Assembly: GCF_046297595.1 (NCBI RefSeq)
Contig: NZ_JBKBHT010000001.1
Location: 62,001-126,000, forward strand
Reading direction: 5' to 3'
Source of the DNA: Ferrovibrio sp046297595
GTDB taxonomy: Bacteria; Pseudomonadota; Alphaproteobacteria; Ferrovibrionales; Ferrovibrionaceae
Length of the DNA: 64,000 nt
How positions within the stretch are numbered: position 1 is the first letter of the stretch; every line of letters starts with the position of its first letter. This document shows positions 16,847-26,631 of the stretch, piece by piece. The position numbers and the translations under genes are program-made. The notes beneath the pieces are model-generated. The model did not search any database and was not told the DNA's origin. It saw nothing but the letters and a program-made list of their open reading frames with translations.

Positions 16847-17272
16847 ATGATCAGCACCACGCCGCCGAATTTCAGCCGCTATCTTTATACCCTGCCCGAT
16901 TTCGCGCTGTATTTCGTGTGCGCGCTGATCATGCTGATGCTGTTCCTGGCGATCTATACCCGCCTGACGCCCCAGCGCGAATGGCGCCTGATCAAGGACG
17001 GCAACCAAGCCGCCGCGATCTCGCTGGGCGGCGCCATACTGGGCTTTGCCATGCCGCTGGGCAGCGCGATCATGAACTCGCAGAGCCTGATCGACATGCT
17101 GGTCTGGGGCGCCGTGGCGCTGGTGGTGCAATGCCTCACCTTCCTGGCCGCCCGCATGCTGTTCCCGCGCCTGCCGGAACGGATCAGCCGCGGCGAAACC
17201 GCCGCCGCCATCGCCGTGGCCGCGCTCTCGCTGGCCGTCGGGCTGCTGAACGCAGCGAGTATGACCTACTAG
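16847..17272 (+). CDS. DUF350 family membrane protein (YjfL-like)
   Basis: This 141-aa integral membrane protein has four hydrophobic segments: about 17-36 (FALYFVCALIMLMLFLAIY), 53-72 (ISLGGAILGFAMPLGSAIM), 80-100 and 118-136. The conserved DUF350 element LIKDGNQAAAISLGGAILGF is present. The frame is open back to 16748, but the ATG at 16847 begins the membrane-protein homology and clears the upstream gene. It completes a DUF1190/ATP-grasp/DUF350 trio that also occurs together in enterobacterial yjfLMC loci. Its stop shares the palindrome CTAG with the convergent cyclase gene. Function is unknown. Confidence 0.85.
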   Translation: MISTTPPNFSRYLYTLPDFALYFVCALIMLMLFLAIYTRLTPQREWRLIKDGNQAAAISLGGAILGFAMPLGSAIMNSQSLIDMLVWGAVALVVQCLTFLAARMLFPRLPERISRGETAAAIAVAALSLAVGLLNAASMTY

Positions 17273-18636
17273 GCCTTTGCCGGCTCCGCCTGCCGATCAG
17301 CTGGCCACACCCAGACAGCCACGCTCTGCTCCCGGCCATCGAGTTGAACGATGCCGGCCGAGGCGAAAGCCGGCAGGTCGGCGACATGCTTTTGCGCCGT
17401 CGCCAGGCAATCGGCCGAGACCGCGATGCGGCAGCCCAGCCGGCGGGTCAGGGTTTCCAGGCGGCTGGCGATATTCACGGCATCGCCCACGACAGAGAAT
17501 TCCAGCCGGCGGTCGCTGCCTATATTGCCCACCACGACCGGGCCGCAATGCACGCCGGTCGACAGCCGGATCGTGTCGGCACCGCGCATGGCCCGCTTGG
17601 CATTCCAGCGCTCGAGCTCATGCTGCAGGTCGATGGCGCAGCGCACGGCAAGGGCCGCGGCATCGGGAGCGTCGGAAATCGTGCCGAAGGTGGCGAGAAA
17701 GCCGTCGCCCATATACTTGTCGAGCGTGCCGCCATGGCGGAACACCACCCGGCTGCCGCGTTCGTGGAAGCTTTTCAGCAGCCGCACCACCCGATCCGGC
17801 GGCAGCCGTTCCGATAATGCAGTGAAACCGACGATATCGGCGAACAGCACCGCCACGTCACGCGTGGTCGGCACGCCGAAGGTTCGGTCGGATGCGATGA
17901 TGGCATCGGCGACGTCGGGCGACACATAGCGCGCCAGATCGGCGCGGGCGATCTCGGCCCGGGTCTGGCGCAGCAGCATGCGGCGCGACCGCCACACGGC
18001 GGCGGCAAGGATCGCGGTGGCGATGATGGCCAGCACCAGCTGGTTCATCAGGTTGAAGTAGCCGACGAAATACGGATCGGTGACAAGGCGGAGTATGGCT
18101 TCCGGCGAAGCCTCGGCCGCCGGATCGTATTGCCGGGTATCGGCCCGCATCTGCACCAGGAAAACGCCGATGCCCCAGGCCATGACAACGCAGAACCCGG
18201 TCCAGATCACCTGCAGCGGCGAGTAGGACAAGGCCGCGCCGACGATCAGCAGCATCAGATAAAGGAATTCCGGGCCGCGCACCCGCATCTGGATCGGAAA
18301 ACCGGAATCGATATCGCCCGGGGGCGTCAGGACGATCACCGCCGTGATCAGGATGGCATCCAGCAGCACGAAGGCGAGCCGGATCGGCACGGCGTGGCGA
18401 TGATGCCGCAGCAGATGGGGGATCGCCCCGAGCAGGAGCAGGACGAAACTGACCGACAGATAATATAGCTGCCGCTGCGGTTCGATCAGTAGCACCAGCC
18501 AGAGCATCACCGCGATGACGGCGATGACGCGCGCCCGGAATGCGAAGACCAACCCGCGCTGTTCCTCGTCGGTAATGGCGTGGCTGAGTCGGATACCGAG
18601 AGAGCTGCGCGGCTGGCGTTTGGGCCAGACCATCAT
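17269..18636 (-). CDS. Membrane-bound class III adenylate/guanylate cyclase
   Basis: This sensor-type nucleotide cyclase probably makes cAMP. From the ATG at 18636 it has about 455 residues. A cytoplasmic N-terminus precedes a membrane part with about six hydrophobic segments (about 40-215), then a linker helix (LLRQTRAEIARADLARYVSP). The catalytic domain has metal-binding Asp in VLFADIVGFTALSERL, DKYMGDGFLATFG, the HCGPVVVGNIGSDRRLEFS loop and VVGDAVNIASRLE. The open frame starts at 18714, but those extra residues do not resemble protein. It is convergent with DUF350. What the membrane part senses cannot be told. Confidence 0.9.
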   Translation of the reverse strand: MMVWPKRQPRSSLGIRLSHAITDEEQRGLVFAFRARVIAVIAVMLWLVLLIEPQRQLYYLSVSFVLLLLGAIPHLLRHHRHAVPIRLAFVLLDAILITAVIVLTPPGDIDSGFPIQMRVRGPEFLYLMLLIVGAALSYSPLQVIWTGFCVVMAWGIGVFLVQMRADTRQYDPAAEASPEAILRLVTDPYFVGYFNLMNQLVLAIIATAILAAAVWRSRRMLLRQTRAEIARADLARYVSPDVADAIIASDRTFGVPTTRDVAVLFADIVGFTALSERLPPDRVVRLLKSFHERGSRVVFRHGGTLDKYMGDGFLATFGTISDAPDAAALAVRCAIDLQHELERWNAKRAMRGADTIRLSTGVHCGPVVVGNIGSDRRLEFSVVGDAVNIASRLETLTRRLGCRIAVSADCLATAQKHVADLPAFASAGIVQLDGREQSVAVWVWPADRQAEPAKA

Positions 18637-18826
18637 TGCAATGCCACACGACTGCTTGGCGTTGCTAGGTTCCGTTTTCCCCCCATTGCCGCACCTCCCG
18701 CCAATCTGGATCACCGATGCGGCAGTATTCTACCGTCGCGTGGCTTTCATCATAGCGGTTCGGCTGGGATCAGGCTGTGACGCCCGCCGCATATCCGGCC
18801 GAGGCCGGGGGTTGGGGAAATCCGCT

Positions 18827-19164
18827 CTACCGGCATTTCACCAGGCGGCGATCGGCCTCGATGGTCTCGTCGAAGGCCACCAGGCGGGTAGCCGTCAGGT
18901 CCAGGATGATCAGCGCCAGTTCGCGGTCGGGTTCGGCCTCGTCCAGCAGGACGATGCGGTCGGCGCCGGTACGGTAACTGCCCTGGCGGGTGGCGTCCTC
19001 ATCCAGCGTCGAGACGAATTTGCCGTCCGCGCCGAATTCGATGCTTTCGGTGGCGCAGCGCTCCTGGCTCACCGCCCACCGGCCCTGCACCGGCAGCGAA
19101 GCCTGCGCGACGGCGGCACCGGAAACCAGCGCCGCCGCCAGGACGATGAGTCCGCCGCGCGGCA

Positions 19165-19165
<1 letters not shown>
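18827..19165 (-). CDS. Small exported hypothetical protein downstream of enolase
   Basis: This 112-aa protein has an N-terminal signal sequence (MPRGGLIVLAAALVSGAAVA, likely cleaved after AQA). The mature domain of about 85 residues reads as a small beta-rich fold (QGRWAVSQERC, GKFVSTLDEDATRQGSYR, DRIVLLDEAE) with two Cys that could pair (RWAVSQERC and the C-terminal VKCR). Its ATG overlaps the enolase stop as TGATG, so it is translationally coupled to eno. I do not recognise a family; the size and pattern suit a lipocalin-like or protease-inhibitor-like periplasmic protein, which is only a guess. Confidence 0.7.
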
Positions 19166-20442
<1,277 letters not shown>

Positions 20443-20620
20443 GCCGAAGGTCCTCTTGAGGCTGGAAGGCAGGAAAAAGATGGCCGAAGGGATAGCCCGG
20501 CGGGGCGGTTCGGGCAAGGCCCGAACCATGGCTATACGGTGGCAAAACCCGGGAAAACCGGCCCTTGGCCCTCCCTTGAAATGCCGGCCCGGGCCGGCCG
20601 CGACACCGGCAGGAAGCGGC

Positions 20621-21187
20621 TTAGTTCTCTCGCGAGCTTTCCCTGGGCCGGTGGCGCAGGATCAACGGCGTCTGCGCCATCATGAAGGCCACGGTCAGCC
20701 CGATCAGGCCAAAGACCTTGAAAGCGACCCAGACATCCGTGCTCTGGGTGCGCCAGACCAGTTCGTTCAGGCCGGCCAGCACGGCAAAAAACAGGCCGAG
20801 CCGCAGGGTCAGCTGGCGCCAGCCGGTCTCGGTCATCGGCAACGACGTGCCGAGCACCAGCTGCAGCGGATACCGGCGGATGGCATGGCCACCGAGCAGG
20901 ATGGCGGCGAAGATCGCATTGATGATGGTGGGCTTCATCTTGATGAAGGTCTCGTCCTGCAGCCACAGGGTCAGGCCGCCGAAGACGCCGACCACCCCGG
21001 CGGTGACCAGCGGCATCATCGGCACGCGGCGCAGGAAAAACAGCGACAGCAACAGACCCAGAGCGGTCGCCGCCAGCAGTACCGCCGTCGCCGGCAGCAG
21101 GCCTTCCACGCTGTAGGCGATGAAGAACAGCGCCAGCGGCCCGTATTCGGTGGCGGGCTTCAGCCAGCGCGGTGCCGTGCGTTGCAT
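20621..21187 (-). CDS. yciB: Inner membrane-spanning protein YciB (intracellular septation protein A)
   Basis: This 188-aa polytopic membrane protein of the YciB/IspZ family is linked to cell-envelope integrity and septation. About five membrane segments are visible: residues 15-31 and 36-52, about 58-75, 125-140 and 150-170. The conserved core is TLWLQDETFIKMKPTIINAI, followed by GWRQLTLRLGLFFAVLAGLN. It starts nine bases after the aldolase/dehydrogenase gene, so it may be read with mtnA and that gene, although a functional link is not obvious. Confidence 0.93.
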   Translation of the reverse strand: MQRTAPRWLKPATEYGPLALFFIAYSVEGLLPATAVLLAATALGLLLSLFFLRRVPMMPLVTAGVVGVFGGLTLWLQDETFIKMKPTIINAIFAAILLGGHAIRRYPLQLVLGTSLPMTETGWRQLTLRLGLFFAVLAGLNELVWRTQSTDVWVAFKVFGLIGLTVAFMMAQTPLILRHRPRESSREN

Positions 21188-21196
21188 GAGCCGTCT

Positions 21197-23251
21197 TTAC
21201 CGCAGGGCGGCCGCGATATTGCCGCCGTCCACCGTGGCCACGGCCGCCGTGGTCTTGCTCGCCACGGCCAGCTGCACGAAGGCCTGGGCCACGTCGGCCG
21301 CCTTCACCTCGCGCTTCAGCAGGTTGCCCGACATGTAATCCTTTTCCGACACGCCGCGCGCCTTCGAGCGCTTGGCCACCATCTCGTCCGTGAGAAGCCC
21401 CGAGCGGATGCGGTCGGCATTCACGGCCGAGGAACGGATGCCCTGATCGCCGTAATCCAGCGCATACTGCCGCGACAGGAACAAGGTGGCCGCCTTGGGC
21501 AGGCCATAGGGCCCGAAATCCGGGCCCGGATTCACCGCCTGCTTGGAGGCGTTGAACAGCAGGCAGCCGCCGGTCTTCTGCGCCAGCATGACCTTGGTCG
21601 CCGCCTGCGCCACATATTGATGGCTGAAGAAGTTCAGCTCGAACGACTTGCGCAGCAGATCGTCAGAGACCTCGCCGATCCTGCCGCCCCAGGCATTACC
21701 GGCGTTTGAGACCACGATGTCGACGCCACCGAAATGCTGCACGACTTTGGCAAAGGCCGCCTGCACGGCTTCCGGTTTCGTCACGTCGCAGGCAACGCCG
21801 ATGCCGCCCAGTTTCTTCGCGACTTCAGTGGCCCTGGCGCCATCGAGATCGAACACCGCCACTTCGGCGCCCTCGGCGGCGAAAGCCTTGGCCGTTGCCG
21901 CGCCGATGGCCCCTGCCCCGCCGGTGATGACGACAACCTGCCGCGACAGCGGCTTCTCAGCCCCCTTGCCCAGCTTGGCCTGTTCCAGCGACCAGTATTC
22001 GACATCGAAGATGTCGCGTTCCCGGATGCTGGTGAATTTGCCAATGGCTTCGGCCCTGGTGATGATGCTGACGGCCATTTCGGCCACGTCGCCGGCGATC
22101 ACCGCATCCTTGCGTGTCTTGCCCACGCCGACCAGACCAAGGCCCGGGATCAGCAGAGCACGCGGCATCGGATCCAGCATGATCTTCTTCGGCTGCGCCT
22201 TGGCATTGTGACGCTCGAAATAGGCCTTGTATTTCTTGATATAGCCGTCCACCGCCTTCTGCGCCGCCGCCTTGAAGGCATCCAGCTTGCCGGCTTCCGG
22301 CGCCGGCAGCACCAGCGGCCAGGGCTTGGTGCGGATCACATGGTCCGGCGTCACCGTGCCGGCCTGGCTGTAGCGCATCACATCCTTGCCGCGCGCAAAG
22401 GCCTGGATCTCGTCGCTGTTGCGCAGGTTGAAGACCCAGCGCGTGAAGGCGCCGTCATCGCCCGCCGGCAGGCTGAGCAGACCGCGTAGGATCGGCAGCA
22501 CCTCTTCCGCCGCCGCGACCTTCTTCGGCAGCGCCTTGCCCGGCACGAAGGGCTGCTTCCTGCCCTTGGCGAGATGACGCTCGGCCTTGCTGACAAATTC
22601 GATCATCAGGTCGTAGGCTTCCTTCGCCGTCTCGGCGAAGGTGAAGATGCCATGCTTGAGCAGGATCAGGCCCTGGGCCTGCGGATTGGCCTTATAAGCA
22701 GCAGCCGCTTTCTTGGCGAGGCCGAAACCCGGCATCTCATAATCCACCAGGGCCACGCGGTTGCCGTAGAGCTTTTTGCAGATCTCGGCACCGTCCGGCT
22801 GATCGGTGATCGCCAGCACGGCCGAGGCATGGGTGTGGTCGATAAACTTGTGTGGCAGGAAGGCATGGAACAGCGTCTCCACCGACGGATTGGGCGAGCT
22901 GCTGTCCAGCAGGTTGCAGCGCTGGATGTTGACCATGTCCTCGTCGGTGAGGGTTTTAAGCGCGATCAGTTCCTGCAGCGGCTGCAGCTTCACGGCCGGC
23001 AGGCCCGGCGGCTCGATCACCGCCATGTCCCAGCCCGAACCCTTCACGCAGAGCACATCCACCGGCTTGCCCAGCGGATCGGGCATCTGCGTCTTCACCG
23101 AGGTATTGCCCCCACCATGCTGCACCAGGTCGGGCACGCCGCCGAGCAGGCGCGTGGTGTAGGTGCGCAGGGCCAGATCCTCGTTCACGCCCTGCCTGGC
23201 GTAATGGGCGATGGCGGCCTTGGCGTCGCGGTCGGACCAGAGATTCTTCAT
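21197..23251 (-). CDS. Bifunctional class II aldolase / short-chain dehydrogenase (RhaDA-like)
   Basis: This 684-aa fusion has an N-terminal class II aldolase/adducin domain (about 1-400). It shows VQHGGGNTSVKTQMPDPLG, the zinc-type site DHTHASAVLAITD, LVDYEMPGFGLAKKAA and LILLKHGIFTFAETAKEAYD. The C-terminal SDR domain (about 425-684) has VVITGGAGAIGAATAKAFAA, VVSNAGNAWGG and the catalytic YGLPK. The family includes rhamnulose-1-phosphate aldolase/lactaldehyde dehydrogenase. Because mtnA lies 17 bases upstream, a likelier substrate is a 5-substituted ribulose 1-phosphate (5-deoxy or 5-methylthio), cleaved to DHAP plus an aldehyde that the SDR domain would process. The domains are seen directly; the substrate is inferred. 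Confidence 0.9.
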   Translation of the reverse strand: MKNLWSDRDAKAAIAHYARQGVNEDLALRTYTTRLLGGVPDLVQHGGGNTSVKTQMPDPLGKPVDVLCVKGSGWDMAVIEPPGLPAVKLQPLQELIALKTLTDEDMVNIQRCNLLDSSSPNPSVETLFHAFLPHKFIDHTHASAVLAITDQPDGAEICKKLYGNRVALVDYEMPGFGLAKKAAAAYKANPQAQGLILLKHGIFTFAETAKEAYDLMIEFVSKAERHLAKGRKQPFVPGKALPKKVAAAEEVLPILRGLLSLPAGDDGAFTRWVFNLRNSDEIQAFARGKDVMRYSQAGTVTPDHVIRTKPWPLVLPAPEAGKLDAFKAAAQKAVDGYIKKYKAYFERHNAKAQPKKIMLDPMPRALLIPGLGLVGVGKTRKDAVIAGDVAEMAVSIITRAEAIGKFTSIRERDIFDVEYWSLEQAKLGKGAEKPLSRQVVVITGGAGAIGAATAKAFAAEGAEVAVFDLDGARATEVAKKLGGIGVACDVTKPEAVQAAFAKVVQHFGGVDIVVSNAGNAWGGRIGEVSDDLLRKSFELNFFSHQYVAQAATKVMLAQKTGGCLLFNASKQAVNPGPDFGPYGLPKAATLFLSRQYALDYGDQGIRSSAVNADRIRSGLLTDEMVAKRSKARGVSEKDYMSGNLLKREVKAADVAQAFVQLAVASKTTAAVATVDGGNIAAALR

Positions 23252-23268
23252 TAGGATGTTCCTACTCT

Positions 23269-24363
23269 TTACGCGAATTCGGGATAGAGCTTGGTAAGGC
23301 CGGCTTCACTCGCCGCGCAGACACCGCGTTCGGTGACCAGCCCGGTGACAAGCCGCGCCGGCGTGACATCGAAGCCGAAATTGGCGGCCCTGGTGCCCTC
23401 GGGCGTGATGGTGACGGGCACGACCTCGCCCGTTGCCGTGCGGCCGCTCATCACCGTCACTTCTTCCTGGACCCGTTCCTCGATGGGGATTTCCTTCACG
23501 CCATCGCGGATCGTCCAGTCGATGGTGGAATGCGGCAGCGCGACGTAGAACGGCACGCCGTTGTCCTTCGCCGCCAGCGCCTTGAGATACGTGCCGATCT
23601 TGTTGCAGACGTCGCCATCGCGGGTGGTGCGGTCGGTGCCGACGATGCACATGTCGACGCTGCCATGCTGCATCAGGTGGCCGCCGGCATTGTCGACGAT
23701 CACGGTATGCGGCACGCCATGGCTGTTCAGTTCCCAGGCGGTCAAGGATGCGCCCTGGTTGCGCGGACGCGTCTCGTCGACCCAGACATGCACCGGGATG
23801 CCCTTGTCATGCGCCTTGTAGATCGGCGCGATCGCCGTGCCCCAGTCCACTGTCGCCAGCCAGCCGGCATTGCAATGGGTCAGGATGTTGATCGTGCGTT
23901 TGCGACCCGCCTTCTCGTACAGGTCCTCGATGATCCTCAGTCCGTGGTCGCCGATGGCCGAGCAGGTGGCCACATCGTCGTCGCAGATGTCGGCCGCCAC
24001 TTTATAGGCTGCCGCCGCACGCTGCTCGATGGGCAGGTTATGCAGCGCGTTGCGCACACGATCCAGCGCCCAGCGCAGGTTGATCGCCGTCGGCCGCGTC
24101 TCGTTGATCACGTGATACGCCTTGTCCAGCATGGCATCGGACGGATCGATCCGCATCGCCAGCGCCAGGCCATAAGCCCCGGTGGCGCCGATCAGCGGTG
24201 CGCCGCGCACCACCATCGCCTTGATGGCGTGCGCCGCCTCTTCCCAGGTCTTCAGGCTGGTGGTGACGAAGGCATGCGGCAGCCGGGTCTGGTCGATGAT
24301 CCCGACCGACCAGCCGTCGGAATTGACCCAGATCGTGCGGTAGGCTACGCCTTTAACCTTCAT
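23269..24363 (-). CDS. mtnA: S-methyl-5-thioribose-1-phosphate isomerase family protein
   Basis: This isomerase converts an aldose 1-phosphate to the ketose 1-phosphate in salvage of methylthioadenosine or 5-deoxyadenosine. The 364 residues begin at the ATG at 24363, which starts family homology. Conserved stretches are AMVVRGAPLIGATGAYGLAL, the catalytic-Cys motif NILTHCNAGWLATVDWGTA, DETRPRNQGASLTAWEL, VDNAGGHLMQHG, and IVGTDRTTRDGDVCNKIGTY with the catalytic Asp. No other methionine-salvage gene (mtnP, mtnK, mtnB, mtnC, mtnD) lies nearby. The immediate partner is the aldolase/SDR fusion. Confidence 0.93.
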   Translation of the reverse strand: MKVKGVAYRTIWVNSDGWSVGIIDQTRLPHAFVTTSLKTWEEAAHAIKAMVVRGAPLIGATGAYGLALAMRIDPSDAMLDKAYHVINETRPTAINLRWALDRVRNALHNLPIEQRAAAAYKVAADICDDDVATCSAIGDHGLRIIEDLYEKAGRKRTINILTHCNAGWLATVDWGTAIAPIYKAHDKGIPVHVWVDETRPRNQGASLTAWELNSHGVPHTVIVDNAGGHLMQHGSVDMCIVGTDRTTRDGDVCNKIGTYLKALAAKDNGVPFYVALPHSTIDWTIRDGVKEIPIEERVQEEVTVMSGRTATGEVVPVTITPEGTRAANFGFDVTPARLVTGLVTERGVCAASEAGLTKLYPEFA

Positions 24364-24490
24364 GTCTCGCCCTTTGAAAAGCGGCCCGAAAATCGCGCGG
24401 CCAAAAAACGCGCGGAAAGTAGCGGACCCGGCCCCCGGGGGCAATGCCGGATTCCGGCCAAAAGGCCTCTTGTCACAGAGGTTTCGCTGA

Positions 24491-25663
24491 ATGTTGCCGG
24501 TTCTGCTGCTGACCGTGGTGATCGACCTGATCGGCTTCGGCCTGATCCTGCCGCTGCTGCCGTTTTACGCGACCAGTTTCGGCGCTTCGCCCTTCACTAT
24601 TGCCATGCTGGCGGCGGTGTTTTCCATCGCCCAGTTCCTCTCTGCGACACCCCTCGGCGGCCTGTCGGACCGGATCGGCCGCCGGCCGGTTTTCCTCGGC
24701 TGCATGGCACTCTCCGTGGTCGGTTACACCTGGCTGGCCAACGCCGACAGCCTGCTGGCGATTTTCCTGGCGCGCACCATCGCCGGCATCGGCAGCGGCA
24801 AGATCGGCGTCGCGCGCGCCATCATCGCCGACAGCACCCCACCGGAACAGCGCGCCCGCGGCATGGGCCTGATCGGCGGCGCTTTCGGCATCGGCATGAT
24901 CCTGGGGCCCCTGATCGGCGGCCTGCTGGTCGGCCCCGATCCGCTGCATCCGAACTATACCCTGCCGGCGCTGGCCGCTGCAGGCACCTCGGGCCTCGCC
25001 CTGCTGCTCGCCGTCTTCGTGATCCGCGAGACGCGCCCCGATGCCCCGCATACCCTGGCCGGACTGCAACTGTGGCGGAATCCCTTCGCATCCCTCTCGC
25101 AGTTGAGCCGCACCGTGCTGGCGCTGATCGCGATCAACTGCGTCATCAACTTCGTTTTCTCGCAGATCGAAGTGCTGTTTCCGCTGTTCTCGGCAGCACG
25201 GCTCGACTGGCATGCCTATGAGGTCGGGCTTGCCTTCACCTTCATCGGCAGCATCGTGGTGACCATGCAGGGCGTCCTGATCGGACCACTGACCCGGCTG
25301 TTCGGCGAGCGCCGGCTGCTGACGCTTGGCATGATCAACCTCACTGTCGGCACCGCGATGGCACATCTGATTGTCTCCACCCCGATGATGGGCCTCTCGA
25401 TCCTGCTCACCGCAACAGGGGTGGCGATGATCGGCCCGACGATCAGCAGCCTGGTCTCGCGCAGCGCCCCTGCGACGCAGCAAGGCATCGCACTGGGCAC
25501 CATGGAATCGCTGGCGGCACTCGGCCGTACCTTCGGGCCGCTCTGGGGCGGCTGGCTGTTCGGCTCTGCTGGCATCAACGTGCCGTACTGGATCGGCGGC
25601 GCGCTCCTGCTGACAACGCTGGCGCTGGGCTGGCGCGCGATCCACCCGAAAGCCACGCTGTGA
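24491..25663 (+). CDS. MFS transporter, drug:H+ antiporter (TCR/Tet-like)
   Basis: This 390-aa major-facilitator protein has about twelve membrane segments. The first helix (LTVVIDLIGFGLILPLLPFY) carries the Asp-containing motif of the tetracycline-resistance subgroup, and loop 2-3 has the signature GGLSDRIGRRPVFLG. Motif C lies in helix 5 (GAFGIGMILGPLIGGLL). It is divergent from mtnA across a 127-bp gap and overlaps the next gene by four bases (GTGA). The substrate is unknown; similarity to TetA-type exporters is at family level only, so antibiotic resistance should not be assumed. Confidence 0.85.
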   Translation: MLPVLLLTVVIDLIGFGLILPLLPFYATSFGASPFTIAMLAAVFSIAQFLSATPLGGLSDRIGRRPVFLGCMALSVVGYTWLANADSLLAIFLARTIAGIGSGKIGVARAIIADSTPPEQRARGMGLIGGAFGIGMILGPLIGGLLVGPDPLHPNYTLPALAAAGTSGLALLLAVFVIRETRPDAPHTLAGLQLWRNPFASLSQLSRTVLALIAINCVINFVFSQIEVLFPLFSAARLDWHAYEVGLAFTFIGSIVVTMQGVLIGPLTRLFGERRLLTLGMINLTVGTAMAHLIVSTPMMGLSILLTATGVAMIGPTISSLVSRSAPATQQGIALGTMESLAALGRTFGPLWGGWLFGSAGINVPYWIGGALLLTTLALGWRAIHPKATL

Positions 25664-26631
25664 CGGAAACCTATCGTGCCATGCTCTGTCGCCGGCTTGG
25701 GCCGCCCGAACTGCTGGAAGACGCGCAACTGCCGCGCCGTGGACTGCAGCCCGGCGAAGTCCGCGTCGCCATCCGGGCGGCGGGGATCAACTTCCCCGAC
25801 CTGCTGCAGATCGCCGGCGAATACCAGCACAAGCCGTCCCTGCCCTTCGTGCCGGGCTTCGAGGCGGCCGGCGAGATCGTCGAAACGGCGCCGGACGTAA
25901 AAGAAGAATACAAGGCGGGCGATGCGGTCATCCTGCGCCTGCGCGGCGGCGGCTATGCCGAGGAGGCCGTGACAAGGGCGGAAACGCTGCTGCCCAAACC
26001 CGATGACTGGAGCTTCGAGGAAGCCGCCGCCTTCCCGGTTGCCGCCATCACGGCCTGGACGGCGCTGGTCCAGCGCGGCCGCCTGCGGGCCGGCGAAACC
26101 CTGCTGGTGCTGGGCGCCGGCGGCGGCACCGGACTGGCCGCAGTCACGCTCGGAGCCCGGTTGGGCGCGCGCGTGGTCGCCGTCGCTTCATCGGAAGATA
26201 AACGCGGCGCGGCACGCGAGGCCGGCGCCACGCTTTGCCTCGATCCGGCCCAGCCGGACTGGTGGCGGGATGTGCGGGCCGATGTCGTCTTCGATCCGGT
26301 CGGCGGCGCGCTGTTCGACCAGGCGTTTCGCGCCCTGGCGCCGGCCGGCCGCTGGCTGGTGATCGGTTTTGCCGGCGGCGCCAGCCCAGCACCGGCCGCC
26401 AACCGCCTGCTGCTGCGCGAGGTCGAACTGATCGGCGTGCGGGCCGGCGAACAGGGCCGCCGGAATCCGGCCGCCGGAGCGGAGCAGGAAAAGGCGTTGC
26501 GAGCGTGGTTAGTCAGCAGCCAGGGGCGGCCGCGGCTCGGCGCTGTCTACCAGCTTGATCAGGCTGGGGCCGCGCTCCGCCGCTTGGCCGACCGGATGGC
26601 CACCGGAAAAATCGTGCTGCGCGTCGGCTAA
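25660..26631 (+). CDS. Quinone oxidoreductase-like medium-chain reductase
   Basis: This 323-aa NADPH-dependent medium-chain dehydrogenase/reductase is of the zeta-crystallin/QOR type and lacks zinc-binding cysteines. Features are AAGINFPDLLQIAGEYQHKP, the GFEAAGEIVE motif, EAAAFPVAAITAWTALVQRG, a Rossmann motif LGAGGGTGLAAVTLGARLGA and a C-terminal VYQLDQAGAALRRLADRMA helix. The start is GTG overlapping the MFS stop, so the two form one operon. The last 123 bases lie under the antisense end of the histidine kinase frame. The QOR C-terminus shows normal family sequence, so this side is the better supported one. Confidence 0.88.
   Translation: MTETYRAMLCRRLGPPELLEDAQLPRRGLQPGEVRVAIRAAGINFPDLLQIAGEYQHKPSLPFVPGFEAAGEIVETAPDVKEEYKAGDAVILRLRGGGYAEEAVTRAETLLPKPDDWSFEEAAAFPVAAITAWTALVQRGRLRAGETLLVLGAGGGTGLAAVTLGARLGARVVAVASSEDKRGAAREAGATLCLDPAQPDWWRDVRADVVFDPVGGALFDQAFRALAPAGRWLVIGFAGGASPAPAANRLLLREVELIGVRAGEQGRRNPAAGAEQEKALRAWLVSSQGRPRLGAVYQLDQAGAALRRLADRMATGKIVLRVG

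Noticed and set aside
20443..20529. N-terminal extension of enolase
   Set aside because: Enolase homology begins at ATG 20442; the upstream residues (RALPEPPRRAIPS) do not match any enolase.
24491..25663. Tetracycline-resistance determinant
   Set aside because: The MFS protein has the TCR-group motifs only at family level. It lies in an operon with a quinone-oxidoreductase-like enzyme and no TetR regulator is adjacent.
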